DNA from: an uncultured Faecalibacterium sp.
GTDB taxonomy: Bacteria; Bacillota; Clostridia; Oscillospirales; Ruminococcaceae
Reading direction: 5' to 3'
NCBI GenBank assembly: GCA_934561115.1
Contig: CAKTFS010000022.1
Coordinates: forward strand, 1-27,081
Length of the DNA: 27,081 nt
Below, one piece after another: positions 1 through 7,748 of the stretch; position 1 is the stretch's first letter; each line of letters begins with the position of its first letter. The notes beneath the pieces were generated by a model, which was not told where the DNA came from, made no database searches, and saw only the letters and a list, made by a program, of their open reading frames with translations. A program made the translations under genes and the position numbers.

Positions 1-147
1 ACCCACTTCTTTGTGCAGCTGGGCGTGGACGAGCAGACCGCCGCCGAGGACGCCTGCAAGGCAGAGCACATCCTCAGTGAGCAGACGCTGGAAAAGATCC
101 GCGAAAGCGCCCTGCGCAACGACGCCACCCATCCGCAGGCAAAGTGA
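1..147 (+). CDS. DtxR/MntR-type metal-dependent regulator, C-terminal end (partial)
   Basis: Reading frame 1 is open from the window edge to TGA at 145-147 and gives 48 residues. The stretch LGVDEQTAAEDACKAEHILS matches the pattern at the start of the metal-binding and dimerisation domain of DtxR/MntR/IdeR repressors, where a Glu-Asp-Ala-Cys-x-x-Glu-His core supplies metal ligands and the following helix ends the short form of the family. Proteins of this family bind Fe(II) or Mn(II) and then repress metal uptake genes. The DNA-binding winged helix lies outside the window. A terminator follows 15 bases after the stop, so this is the last gene of its transcript. The family call rests on a short segment; the metal cannot be told. 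Confidence 0.72.
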   Translation, partial: THFFVQLGVDEQTAAEDACKAEHILSEQTLEKIRESALRNDATHPQAK

Positions 148-162
148 TTTGATTTCAAAAGA

Positions 163-203
163 CACCGGAACGCCGAAAGACGTTCCGGTGTTTTTGCTTT
201 TTA
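163..203 (+). terminator. Intrinsic terminator of the DtxR-type gene
   Basis: A perfect 10-bp stem (CACCGGAACG at 163-172 with CGTTCCGGTG at 181-190) has an 8-base loop and is followed by TTTTTGCTTTTT. It lies 15 bases after the stop codon. Confidence 0.92.
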
Positions 204-220
204 TAGCGAAGAAATTCGTG

Positions 221-264
221 CCGCAAATGCCGGTTCTCGTTACGACCCCTCTCGTGAAAAGGCG
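221..264 (-). repeat. Dispersed variable-stem element, copy A (flank only)
   Basis: On the minus strand this reads TTTTCACgAGAGGGGTCG then ACCGGCATTTGCGG. That is the 3' flank shared with the copies at 1994, 7749, 12953 and 14707. The usual perfect hairpin is absent; the adjoining bases 265-292 give no convincing stem. I read it as a decayed or truncated copy. No minus-strand gene precedes it. Confidence 0.6.
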
Positions 265-343
265 TTTGGAGCGGCAGTCCCTTTTTGCGTAATGAGATAT
301 GGGAGATCGCCGAGTTTTTATTGCAGATGCTTTTACTTTAGCG

Positions 344-534
344 TCCTCGCCCTCTCAGTCACCTTCGGTGACAGATTCCCCCTTTTGTCGCTGCGCGACA
401 TCTTCCCCCGGCGCGGGGGAAGTCTTTCCTCAAAGGGAGAGCCTTTGGCATTCCACGCAAACTTCATCTCTTTGCCAAGGCCTCTCCCCTTGGGAGAGGT
501 GGCATCGCGTGAGCGATGACGGAGAGGGCGAGGA
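344..534. repeat. GC-rich intergenic repeat family 2, copy I (MITE-like)
   Basis: The 191-bp block is bounded by a perfect 13-bp terminal inverted repeat, TCCTCGCCCTCTC at 344-356 and its complement at 522-534. Inside are small palindromes: GTCACCTTCGGTGAC, GTCGCTGCGCGAC, CCCCCGGCGCGGGGG, CTCTCCCCTTGGGAGAG and GCATCGCGTGAGCGATGAC. A related block is at 7927-8136, with about 60 identical bases (CCCCCTTTTGTCGCTGCGCG onward). I see no transposase and no clear target-site duplication. Function is unknown. With copy A and the terminator and promoter listed separately, it accounts for the gene-free stretch 148-701. Confidence 0.85.
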
Positions 535-586
535 TGCTGCCCTTGTGGCACAACCATTCTCTTTGTATGAATTTTTTCGGTTTGTG

Positions 587-615
587 TTGCATATTTGTTA
601 TGGATTTGGTACAAT
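587..615 (+). promoter_or_regulatory. Sigma-70 promoter of the diguanylate cyclase gene
   Basis: TTGCAT (587-592), a 17-base spacer and TACAAT (610-615), with TGG just before the -10 (extended -10). The leader is about 80 bases and has a small hairpin, GGCG-taaa-GCC-like, at about 660-678, just before the AAAGGAG ribosome site (684-690). No known riboswitch fold is recognisable. Confidence 0.75.
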
Positions 616-701
616 AGATCTGAGCGAAAAAGGAACGATGGAAGAACGGAAAGGGTCGGGACGGCGTAAAGCCGCCCTAAGATAAAGGAGAGCGTTGCGG
701 C

Positions 702-1862
702 ATGGATGCTATTGCGCATACTCAGGTCAGTGCGGTCTGTCTGGTCACACTGGCGGTCTTGCTGCGGGCGCAGCAGAAAATGCGGGATAAAAGTCTGCCC
801 GGGCGGCTGTTCACGGCGCTGCTGTGGTCTGCCGGGGCGCTGACGCTGGTGGATTATAACAGTGCGCTGGCGCAGATGGGCGCGTGGCAGGATCTGGGCA
901 TCCCCCTGACTTACCGGCTGAATGCCGGGGGCAGTATTTTGTTTTATCTGCTGGCGGCGTGCTGCTGCCTGCTGGTGTTTTTGTATGTGGAGGCGGAACT
1001 GGGGCATACATGGCCGGAGGACGGCCGCAGGCTGGCGCTCAGCGCCGTGCCGCAGGCGCTGCTTTTGCTGGCGCTGCTGACAGCGCGGGACGAAAACGGC
1101 TTTTGCTATCTGGATGCAGAGGGGCTGCGGGGCAGCACCCTGTTCTGGGGGCCGAAGTTGGTGGGGCTTGCCTATCTGGCAGCGGCCTTTCTCCGCTGCA
1201 GCTGGACGCTGAGCCACTGGAAGCAGGAAACACCCAAAGAGGAACTGAAAACTCTGCTGCTGCTTGCGCTTGCGCCGGCGGCAGGCTTTTTGCTGCAAGG
1301 CTGGCTGCCCGGGCGCGGGCTGCTGTGCTGCGGCATTACGCTGGGGCTGGTGTGTGTGTATGTGCTGGTATTGCAGACCAAGTTCACGGTGGACACCCTG
1401 ACCGGCGTCAGCAACCGCATCGTGGCGCTGCGCTATCTGGAAAGCGAGCTGCCCTACTACCGCCGCCACCCCAACCGCTCGCTGCATTTCCTCATGATGG
1501 ATATGGATCACTTCAAGCGCATCAACGATGAGTATGGCCACCTGGAGGGGGACGCCGCGCTGGTGCTGCTGGCGGGCATTTTGAAAAAGGTGTGCGCCAA
1601 CTATAACGGCGTGCTGGCGCGCTACGGCGGCGATGAATTCTGCATCGCCTGCGGCTGCAACAGCGTGGAGGTGCGCACCCTGATCGCCTCCATCCAGCGG
1701 GAACTGGATGCCGCCAACGCCGCCTCCGGCAAGCCCTACCAGATCGAGATCAGCATTGGCTGCGCCCGTCTTGAGCCGGACATTGCCACCGTGCACGACC
1801 TGATCGATAAGGCCGATCAGGAGATGTACCACCTCAAGACCCGCAAGCGCGGAACTTCCTGA
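702..1862 (+). CDS. Membrane-bound diguanylate cyclase (GGDEF domain)
   Basis: A 386-residue protein. Residues 1-225 hold about six or seven hydrophobic segments (roughly 7-22, 36-55, 75-97, 110-126, 150-166, 184-198, 204-225) with no recognisable sensor family. Residues 228-380 form a GGDEF domain: DTLTGVSNR (231-239), the metal site around D267 (MDMDHFKRINDEYGH) and an intact GGDEF at 309-313 preceded by RY. The predicted product is cyclic di-GMP made from two GTP. The inhibitory I-site (RxxD, five residues before the motif) is replaced by NYNG, so product inhibition through that site is unlikely. The start is set by AAAGGAG 11 bases upstream. It is a single-gene transcript between its own promoter and the terminator at 1902. 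No PilZ or EAL partner is in the window. Confidence 0.93.
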   Translation: MDAIAHTQVSAVCLVTLAVLLRAQQKMRDKSLPGRLFTALLWSAGALTLVDYNSALAQMGAWQDLGIPLTYRLNAGGSILFYLLAACCCLLVFLYVEAELGHTWPEDGRRLALSAVPQALLLLALLTARDENGFCYLDAEGLRGSTLFWGPKLVGLAYLAAAFLRCSWTLSHWKQETPKEELKTLLLLALAPAAGFLLQGWLPGRGLLCCGITLGLVCVYVLVLQTKFTVDTLTGVSNRIVALRYLESELPYYRRHPNRSLHFLMMDMDHFKRINDEYGHLEGDAALVLLAGILKKVCANYNGVLARYGGDEFCIACGCNSVEVRTLIASIQRELDAANAASGKPYQIEISIGCARLEPDIATVHDLIDKADQEMYHLKTRKRGTS

Positions 1863-1901
1863 AACAAAGAAAGCACCTGCAACCCTTCCATCTGTGCGTT
1901 G

Positions 1902-1935
1902 GCACCCGAAGGCGTTTGCGGGTGCTTTTTCTTTG
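1902..1935 (+). terminator. Terminator of the diguanylate cyclase gene
   Basis: GCACCCG (1902-1908) pairs with CGGGTGC (1919-1925), followed by TTTTTCTTT. A longer alternative pairs AAAGCACCTGCAA (1870-1882) with TTGCGGGTGCTTT (1916-1928), with one G-T wobble, and uses the same T-tract. Confidence 0.8.
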
Positions 1936-1993
1936 ATCTGTTGAGCGCCAAGAAGCAACCCCGCAGTGCGGATGTTTCCGCGGGGAACAGGCA

Positions 1994-2105
1994 CTGCAAA
2001 TGCCGTTTTCCGCTTGCGACCCCTCCTGTGAAAAATGCAATACCGGAGCGTCCGCAGACGCTCCAGTATTGCTCTGTGTAAAAATAATTTTTTCGCTGAA
2101 AATTG
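1994..2105 (-). repeat. Dispersed variable-stem element, copy B
   Basis: On the minus strand the order is an AT-rich segment with TTTTCAGCG, a 16-bp stem (arms 2037-2052 and 2057-2072, one C-A mismatch) with loop TGCG, then ATTTTTCACAGGAGGGGTCG and ACGGCATTTGCAGT. The 3' flank is nearly identical to copy D, but the stem arms are unrelated. Unlike copies C-F it does not follow a gene on its own strand; the flanking genes are both plus. It occupies the first part of the 638-base gap 1863-2500. Confidence 0.8.
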
Positions 2106-2156
2106 TCAAAGCCAATTCTGTCCATGAAAATCAGTTTTTGTTGTTAGACCCGGAGC

Positions 2157-2392
2157 AAAAGCCTTCACCCCTTGGGGACAGATTTCCCCCGGCCGGGGGA
2201 AAATGTCGCACAGCGACAAAAGGGGGAGCGGGTGGCGCGTAGCGCCGGATGAGGGGTAATTCCCGCAAGCAGCAGCTTGCCCGCGCCCTCATCAGTCACC
2301 TGCGGTGACAGCCGTTCCCCTCTTTGTCACCTTCGGTGACATTTCTCCCCGGCGCGGGGAGAATCTGTCCCTTCCGGGGGAAGCCTTTAGAG
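2157..2392. repeat. GC-rich intergenic repeat family 2, copy II (two facing units)
   Basis: Two units face each other. The first has CCCCTTGGGG, CCCCCGGCCGGGGG and GTCGCACAGCGAC. The second, from about 2284, has GCGCCCTCATCAGTCACC, GTCACCTTCGGTGAC, CCCCGGCGCGGGG and CCGGGGGAAGCCTTT. The second unit shares its ends with the fragment at 23215-23270. It is dense in small palindromes and noncoding. Together with copy B and the promoter at 2427 it fills the gap before the helicase gene. Confidence 0.8.
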
Positions 2393-2426
2393 GAAAAGTG
2401 ATTTCCGTTTTTTTACCCTTCTGCCC

Positions 2427-2455
2427 TTGCATCCCGGGATGGAACGCGGTATTCT
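2427..2455 (+). promoter_or_regulatory. Candidate promoter of the helicase-dipeptidase transcript
   Basis: TTGCAT (2427-2432), 17 bases, TATTCT (2450-2455). The -35 is identical to that of the diguanylate cyclase gene. The -10 is weak, and TATAGAAT at 2456-2463 is a competing AT-rich site at poor spacing. Confidence 0.45.
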
Positions 2456-2500
2456 TATAGAATAGACCGGAACCGCGACAGCACAGGGGAGGGAGACCAC

Positions 2501-5500
2501 ATGGACGCACAGGAGATCCGCGCATTGCTGGGCAAAAGCATCTTTGAGCGGGCACAGAAGTACCGCAAGCGCATCCTGCAAAGCAGCTGCACCACCAACG
2601 AGGACGGGGTGCGGCACCTGACAGCGCTGGTGCAGGGCAGCGGGCCGGACTGCTATTATACGCAGGTCTGGCTGCGGGAAAACGGCAGCTTTGTCAGCGC
2701 CTCCTGCGACTGTCCCTATAACCAGAACGGCGATGGCACCTACTGCAAACATATCGGCGCGCTGCTGCTGCAGGACGCGGAAAAGCGCCCGCCTGCCCCG
2801 GAAAAAAAGCCGGAGAGCATCCCCGGGGTGCAGCGGGGCGTTGCAGGGCTGAACCCGGAACCCCGCAGGGACAGCTACAGCGCCGGGCTGGATATGCTGT
2901 TCGGCCGCAAGTGGCGGGGCGAGGAGCCGGAGACCGACTATGAAGCCCAGCTGCTGCTGAAGCGCTACCAGCGGGAGGATGCACAGCAGCAGCCCCAGCC
3001 CGCTGCCCAGCGCACCGGCTTTGCTCTGCTGGAGCCGGAGCTTACGGTGCACAACGACCGTGTCTGGCTGCGGCTGCGGGTCTCGGACGGCATCGGCGGG
3101 CGGCAGTATCTGATAAAAAGCATCCCGCAGTTTCTGGATGCGATCGAGCGGGGCGAAAGCGTCAGCTACGGCAAGTCGCTGGCCTTTGTGCACCGGTGGG
3201 ACGCCTTTGCCCCGGATGCACAGCAATTGCTGCGGCTGCTGCGCCGTCAGGTGAGCGCCCGGCAGGCGTTTGAAGCCGAGGGTACGGTGCGCTCTGGCTG
3301 GGAGAAAGGCCCGGCGGGCGGCCTGCCGCTGACCGGCGAGGGGCTGGATGCCCTTGTGGAACTTTACGCCGCCGAGGGCGTTGTGGGCGGCTATACCCTT
3401 AAAGAGGGTCTGCCGGTCATCAGCTTAAAGGTAGAGCGCCGCAAGGGCGGCGTGCAGCTGAGCTGTACCCCGGCGCTCAGCGGGGTGCAGGGGCTGGACT
3501 ATGCTTATCTGCTGGGCGAAAGCACCCTCTGGCGGATGCAGCGGGAGGAATGCCGCCGGGTGCTGCCGGTGCTGGATGCCTTTGGCGGGCGCAGTTTGTT
3601 CTTTACCAGCACGGACGCCGCCGCCTTTTGCAGCTATGTGCTGCCGGAGCTTGGCAACCGGGTCAACATCGTGGACCCCGACCGGCTGCTGCTGAACCAG
3701 ATCCCGCTGGAACCGGTGGTGCAGTTTTATCTGGACGCAGACCGGGGGCTTACCGTCACCGCCTACCCGGTCTTTCTGTACGGCGAGGACAGGGTAGCCC
3801 CCGGCGAGCCGGTGCCGCCGGATCTTTTGCAGGATGCCCGCACCGAGAACCGGGCAAAGCGGCTGCTGGAAACCTATCTGGAACCCGAGCCCGGCAAGCC
3901 CGGACATTACAGCATTTCCGGGGAGGAGGCGCTTTTCCAGCTGCTGGAAGAGGGCATTCCCGCCCTGCTGGCCATGGGAGAGGTGTACCAGACCGATGCC
4001 TTCCGCAACCTGCAGGCCGCTCCGCCTAAAATTTCGGTAGGGGTGTCGGTGCACGGCAGCGTGCTGGATTTGGAAGTGGATACCGGCGCGTTCCCGGTGG
4101 AGGAGCTGCGGGAACTTTTGCAGTCCCTGCACCAGAAAAAGCGCTACCACCGCCTGCGGGACGGCAGTCTGCTGCGGTTGGACGACAGTCTGGAAGGGCT
4201 GGACGAGCTGAACGACACGCTGGAACTTTCCGGCGCAAAGCTGAAGGACGGCCACGCCGCCCTGCCGCTTTACCGCGCCCCTACGCTGGACTGGGCGCTT
4301 TCGGGGCAGAACGGTCTGCGGTTCGACCGGGACGACGCCTTCCGGCGCATCAGCCGCAGCTTCCATGCGGTGCGGGACAGCGAATATACCCCGCCGCTCT
4401 CCCTGCAAAAGACCCTGCGCAAATACCAGCGGGACGGCTACCGCTGGCTGCGCACGCTGGACGGCTACGGCATGGGCGGCATTCTGGCGGATGATATGGG
4501 TCTGGGCAAGACCGTGCAGGTGCTCAGCTACCTGCTGGCGATGAAGGAGGACGGGCAGCACCTGCCCAGCCTCATCGTCTGCCCGGCGTCGCTGGTGCTG
4601 AACTGGCAGGAGGAATGCCAGAAGTTCACCCCGCAGCTGCAAAGCGTTGCCATGGACGGCGATGCCGCCCACCGCGCCGCACTGGTCGATGGGTGGGCGC
4701 AGGCGGATATCGTCATTACCAGCTACGACCTGCTGCGCCGGGACGAAAAGCTGTATGCCGGGCAAAGCTTCTATGCCTGCATTCTGGACGAAGCGCAGGC
4801 CATCAAGAACCACACCACCCAGAAATACAAGGCGGTGTGCCGGGTGAACAGCCGGGTGCGCTTTGCCCTGACCGGCACCCCGGTGGAGAACCGCTTGGGC
4901 GAATTGTGGAGCATCTTCTCCTTTTTGATGCCGGGGTATCTGCCCCCGTACAAGACCTTCTGCGCCCGGTTTGAAAAGCCCATCGTGCAGGACGAGGATG
5001 CCAACGCCGTGCGGCGGCTGAACCAGTTTACCGGGCCCTTTATTCTGCGGCGCATGAAGTCCGAGGTGCTGCGGGAGCTGCCGCCCAAGACTGAGAACCT
5101 GCGCCGCATCGAGCTGGAAGCGGAACAGCGCAAGCTGTATCTGGCAGCGGTGGTGGACGCGCGGGAAAAGCTGCGGGCGGCAAAGCCGGAGGACAAGATG
5201 ACCGTGTTTGCCGTGCTGATGCGGCTGCGGGAGATCTGCTGCGACCCGCGCCTTGTGGCAGACAACTGGACCGGCAGCAGCGCCAAGCTGGATGCCTGTC
5301 TGGAACTTGTCACCGAGGCGGTGGCGGGCGGGCACCGCATTCTGCTGTTCAGCCAGTTCACCTCCATGCTGGAGCTGCTGGCAAAGCGGCTGGACGAAGC
5401 CGGGGTGAGCCACTTTACCCTGCAGGGCTCTACCCCGAAGCCGGTGCGTGCCGAGCAGGTGCGCCGGTTCAATCAGGGCGAGGCAGACGTCTTTCTCATC

Positions 5501-5797
5501 TCGCTGCGGGCGGGCGGCACGGGCCTCAACCTGACCGCCGCCGATATCGTCATCCACTACGACCCGTGGTGGAACCTTGCGGCGCAGAATCAGGCCACCG
5601 ACCGCGCCTACCGCATCGGTCAGCGCAACCCGGTGCAGGTGTACCGGCTGATCGCGCAGGACACCATTGAGGAAAAGATCGTGGAGCTGCAGCAGGCCAA
5701 GCAGTCGCTGGCCGACACCGTTACCGGCGGGGCAGACGGCGCGATTTTGTCTATGAACCCCGAACAGCTGTTGCAGCTGCTGGGAGAAGAAGCATAA
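2501..5797 (+). CDS. SNF2-family DEAD/DEAH helicase with N-terminal SWIM zinc finger
   Basis: A 1098-residue protein. The SWIM zinc motif CxC-x10-CxH is C69, C71, C82, H84. A long middle part (about 120-600) corresponds to the SNF2-associated region of bacterial homologues. The SNF2 ATPase core follows: motif I DDMGLGKT (664-671), motif II DEAQ (763-766), motif III ALTGTPVENRLGELWS, RILLFSQF, motif V SLRAGGTGLNLT and motif VI QATDRAYRIGQ (1031-1041). All helicase motifs are intact, so it should be an active DNA translocase that remodels protein-DNA complexes, with SWIM as a DNA or protein contact. Its cellular role is not known from sequence. GGAGGGA eight bases upstream of ATG fixes the start. 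The dipeptidase gene follows after 15 bases and is probably co-transcribed. Confidence 0.95.
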   Translation: MDAQEIRALLGKSIFERAQKYRKRILQSSCTTNEDGVRHLTALVQGSGPDCYYTQVWLRENGSFVSASCDCPYNQNGDGTYCKHIGALLLQDAEKRPPAPEKKPESIPGVQRGVAGLNPEPRRDSYSAGLDMLFGRKWRGEEPETDYEAQLLLKRYQREDAQQQPQPAAQRTGFALLEPELTVHNDRVWLRLRVSDGIGGRQYLIKSIPQFLDAIERGESVSYGKSLAFVHRWDAFAPDAQQLLRLLRRQVSARQAFEAEGTVRSGWEKGPAGGLPLTGEGLDALVELYAAEGVVGGYTLKEGLPVISLKVERRKGGVQLSCTPALSGVQGLDYAYLLGESTLWRMQREECRRVLPVLDAFGGRSLFFTSTDAAAFCSYVLPELGNRVNIVDPDRLLLNQIPLEPVVQFYLDADRGLTVTAYPVFLYGEDRVAPGEPVPPDLLQDARTENRAKRLLETYLEPEPGKPGHYSISGEEALFQLLEEGIPALLAMGEVYQTDAFRNLQAAPPKISVGVSVHGSVLDLEVDTGAFPVEELRELLQSLHQKKRYHRLRDGSLLRLDDSLEGLDELNDTLELSGAKLKDGHAALPLYRAPTLDWALSGQNGLRFDRDDAFRRISRSFHAVRDSEYTPPLSLQKTLRKYQRDGYRWLRTLDGYGMGGILADDMGLGKTVQVLSYLLAMKEDGQHLPSLIVCPASLVLNWQEECQKFTPQLQSVAMDGDAAHRAALVDGWAQADIVITSYDLLRRDEKLYAGQSFYACILDEAQAIKNHTTQKYKAVCRVNSRVRFALTGTPVENRLGELWSIFSFLMPGYLPPYKTFCARFEKPIVQDEDANAVRRLNQFTGPFILRRMKSEVLRELPPKTENLRRIELEAEQRKLYLAAVVDAREKLRAAKPEDKMTVFAVLMRLREICCDPRLVADNWTGSSAKLDACLELVTEAVAGGHRILLFSQFTSMLELLAKRLDEAGVSHFTLQGSTPKPVRAEQVRRFNQGEADVFLISLRAGGTGLNLTAADIVIHYDPWWNLAAQNQATDRAYRIGQRNPVQVYRLIAQDTIEEKIVELQQAKQSLADTVTGGADGAILSMNPEQLLQLLGEEA

Positions 5798-5812
5798 AGG
5801 AGTGTATTCATC

Positions 5813-6802
5813 ATGAAGGTTTGGGATCTGCATTGCGATACCCTGTTAGAACTGCGCCGCGCCGAAAAGGCGGGCACACCCAAAAGCTTTTTGCACAACG
5901 ATCTGCATATCGACCTTGAAAAATTGCAGCAGGGGGATTATCTGCTGCAATGCTTTGCGGCCTATGTGGATCTGGCCGACCCCGCTCCCGGGGCCGACCC
6001 GCTGGTAAGCGTGCTGGAGGAGATCGATATCTTCAAGCGGCTCATGGCGGCTTACCCGGAAAAGATCGCCCCGGTGTACACCGCCGCCGACCTTGAGCGC
6101 AACCGCGCCGAGGGCAAGCTCAGCGCCATGCTGACGGTGGAAGAGGGCGGCTGCTGCAAGGGCAGTCTGGGCGTGCTGCGGCGGCTGCAGGAACTGGGCG
6201 TGCGCATGATGACCCTGACCTGGAACTATCCCAACGAGCTGGCAGCCCCCAACGCAAACCCCGGCGGGCCGCTGGTGCCCAACACCGAGACCGGCCTGAC
6301 CGAGCGGGGCTTTGCCTTTTTGGAGGAGATGGAAAGGCTGCACATCACCGCAGACGTGAGCCACCTTTCTGATAAGGGCTTCTGGGACATCGCAAACCAC
6401 AGCACCCGTCCCTTTGCGGCAAGCCACTCCAACTGCCGTGCCCTGTCGCCCCATAACCGCAACCTGACCGACGAGATGATCCGCGCACTGGCGGAAAAGG
6501 GCGGCATTGCGGGGCTGAACTATTGCGCCTCCTTTGTGGATGCAGACTCGGCACACCCCAAGCTTTGCCGCAGCACGGTGGAGCGGCTGGCAAAGCACGC
6601 GGCGCACTTCAAGCAGGTGGGCGGCATTGAGGTCATCAGCCTTGGCAGCGACTTTGACGGCATCGGCGGCCAGCACGAGCTGGAAACGGCGGCAGATATG
6701 CCGCTGCTGGCCGAGGCACTGCGCCGCGAGGGCTTTACCGAGGACGAGGTAGAGGCTATCTACTGGCGCAACGCATACCGCTTCTTTAAAAACAATCTGT
6801 AA
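5813..6802 (+). CDS. Membrane dipeptidase, peptidase family M19
   Basis: A 329-residue zinc dipeptidase related to renal dipeptidase. Ligand positions of the family are visible: H7 and D9 (WDLHCDT), the bridging Glu in VEEGG (E111 by alignment with the usual VEGG), H184 (DVSHLSDKGFWD), H205 (AASHSNCRAL) and the Asp of SDFDG (D280). Family members hydrolyse dipeptides, often those with a C-terminal D-residue, so a role in peptide or wall-fragment turnover is possible but not shown. No signal peptide is seen, so it is probably cytoplasmic despite the family name. The ribosome site AAAGGAG overlaps the helicase stop codon, which supports one transcript. Confidence 0.93.
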   Translation: MKVWDLHCDTLLELRRAEKAGTPKSFLHNDLHIDLEKLQQGDYLLQCFAAYVDLADPAPGADPLVSVLEEIDIFKRLMAAYPEKIAPVYTAADLERNRAEGKLSAMLTVEEGGCCKGSLGVLRRLQELGVRMMTLTWNYPNELAAPNANPGGPLVPNTETGLTERGFAFLEEMERLHITADVSHLSDKGFWDIANHSTRPFAASHSNCRALSPHNRNLTDEMIRALAEKGGIAGLNYCASFVDADSAHPKLCRSTVERLAKHAAHFKQVGGIEVISLGSDFDGIGGQHELETAADMPLLAEALRREGFTEDEVEAIYWRNAYRFFKNNL

Positions 6803-6835
6803 TATCAAGTCGAAAAATTGCAAAATATGCCCGAA

Positions 6836-6860
6836 GATACCCCTGCGCTGCGCGGGTATC
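6836..6860. other. Stem-loop in the dipeptidase-TauE/SafE gap
   Basis: GATACCC (6836-6842) pairs with GGGTATC (6854-6860) around a GC-rich loop. It has no T-tract on the plus strand, so a terminator role is uncertain. The rest of 6803-6962 holds no gene. A poor promoter-like pair (TTGCCC at 6873, TATATG at 6894, 15-base spacing) is the best candidate for the next gene. Confidence 0.4.
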
Positions 6861-6962
6861 CCGGGCTGTGCATTGCCCTGCGAGGGGAGGCTTTATATGG
6901 CCTGAGGCGCGCGTCCCCGGAAAAAGAACAAACGACTTGGAAAGATAAGAGGAATTATAACA

Positions 6963-7736
6963 ATGGGTATCACGATCTCGCCGTGGATGATGGCGTTTCT
7001 CATTCTGATGACCGGCTTTGCAGGCTTTGTGGATTCGGCAGCCGGCGGCGGTGGGCTGATCAGCCTGCCGGCTTATCTGTTCGTCGGGCTGCCGCCCCAC
7101 TACACCTATGCCACCAACAAGTTCAGCGCCGCCTGCGGCACCACCTTTGCCACGGCAAACTTTTTCAAAAGCGGTGCCATAAACGTGAAGGTGGGCGTCC
7201 TTGCAGCCATCGGCAGCTTTGCGGGCAGTGCGCTGGGCGCGCACATCGTACTGCTGCTCAGTGACGAGATGCTGCGCACCATGATGTTCATCATCCTGCC
7301 GGTAGCGGCGGTCATCATTCTGTGGCAGCGCAACCTGCCGGACGAGAACCGGGACGACGGCACGCTGGACCTGAAAAAGATCTTACTGGCGCTGGCCATC
7401 GGTTTGGGCATCGGCCTGTACGACGGCATTATGGGCCCGGGCACCGGCACCTTTGCCATCATTGCCTTTACCACCCTGATGGGCTTTGACCTGCGCACCG
7501 CCAACGGCAACGGCAAGGTGCTCAATCTGGCCAGCAACTACGCCAGCCTGTTCACCTACCTGATGAACGGTCTGGTGGTGTTCCACATCGGCATCCCCTG
7601 TGCCATCAGCAACATTCTGGGCAACCTGCTGGGTTCCCACTTCGCCCTGAAAAAGGGCGCCCGCTTTATCCGCCCCATGATGCTGATGGTGCTGGTGCTG
7701 CTGCTGGGCAAGCTCATCTCGGACGCAGTGCTGTAA
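6963..7736 (+). CDS. TauE/SafE (TSUP) family membrane permease
   Basis: A 257-residue, highly hydrophobic protein with about eight predicted membrane segments. The N-terminal half contains GFVDSAAGGGGLISLPAYL and then ATNKFSA, the hallmark pair of the TSUP family; the second half has MGPGTGTFAI, the matching internal repeat of this two-repeat fold. Family members move sulfite, sulfoacetate or other small organosulfur anions and related acids across the membrane. The substrate here cannot be assigned, and no sulfur gene is adjacent. The start is set by AGAGGA about 10 bases upstream. Repeat-element copy C, with a strong hairpin and T5, follows and should terminate the transcript. Confidence 0.92.
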   Translation: MGITISPWMMAFLILMTGFAGFVDSAAGGGGLISLPAYLFVGLPPHYTYATNKFSAACGTTFATANFFKSGAINVKVGVLAAIGSFAGSALGAHIVLLLSDEMLRTMMFIILPVAAVIILWQRNLPDENRDDGTLDLKKILLALAIGLGIGLYDGIMGPGTGTFAIIAFTTLMGFDLRTANGNGKVLNLASNYASLFTYLMNGLVVFHIGIPCAISNILGNLLGSHFALKKGARFIRPMMLMVLVLLLGKLISDAVL

Positions 7737-7748
7737 GGGCAGGGCGGG

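Noticed and set aside
616..701. c-di-GMP riboswitch before the cyclase gene
   Set aside because: The leader is short and shows only one small hairpin, with none of the conserved riboswitch core I would expect.
333..1994. A 553-codon open frame on the minus strand across the diguanylate cyclase gene
   Set aside because: It is antisense to a clear GGDEF protein, rich in Gln/Arg/His/Pro typical of reverse-frame reading of GC-rich genes, and runs through repeats.
3425..5833. An 802-codon minus-strand open frame opposite the helicase
   Set aside because: The sense strand encodes all SNF2 motifs; the antisense product has no recognisable domain and biased composition.
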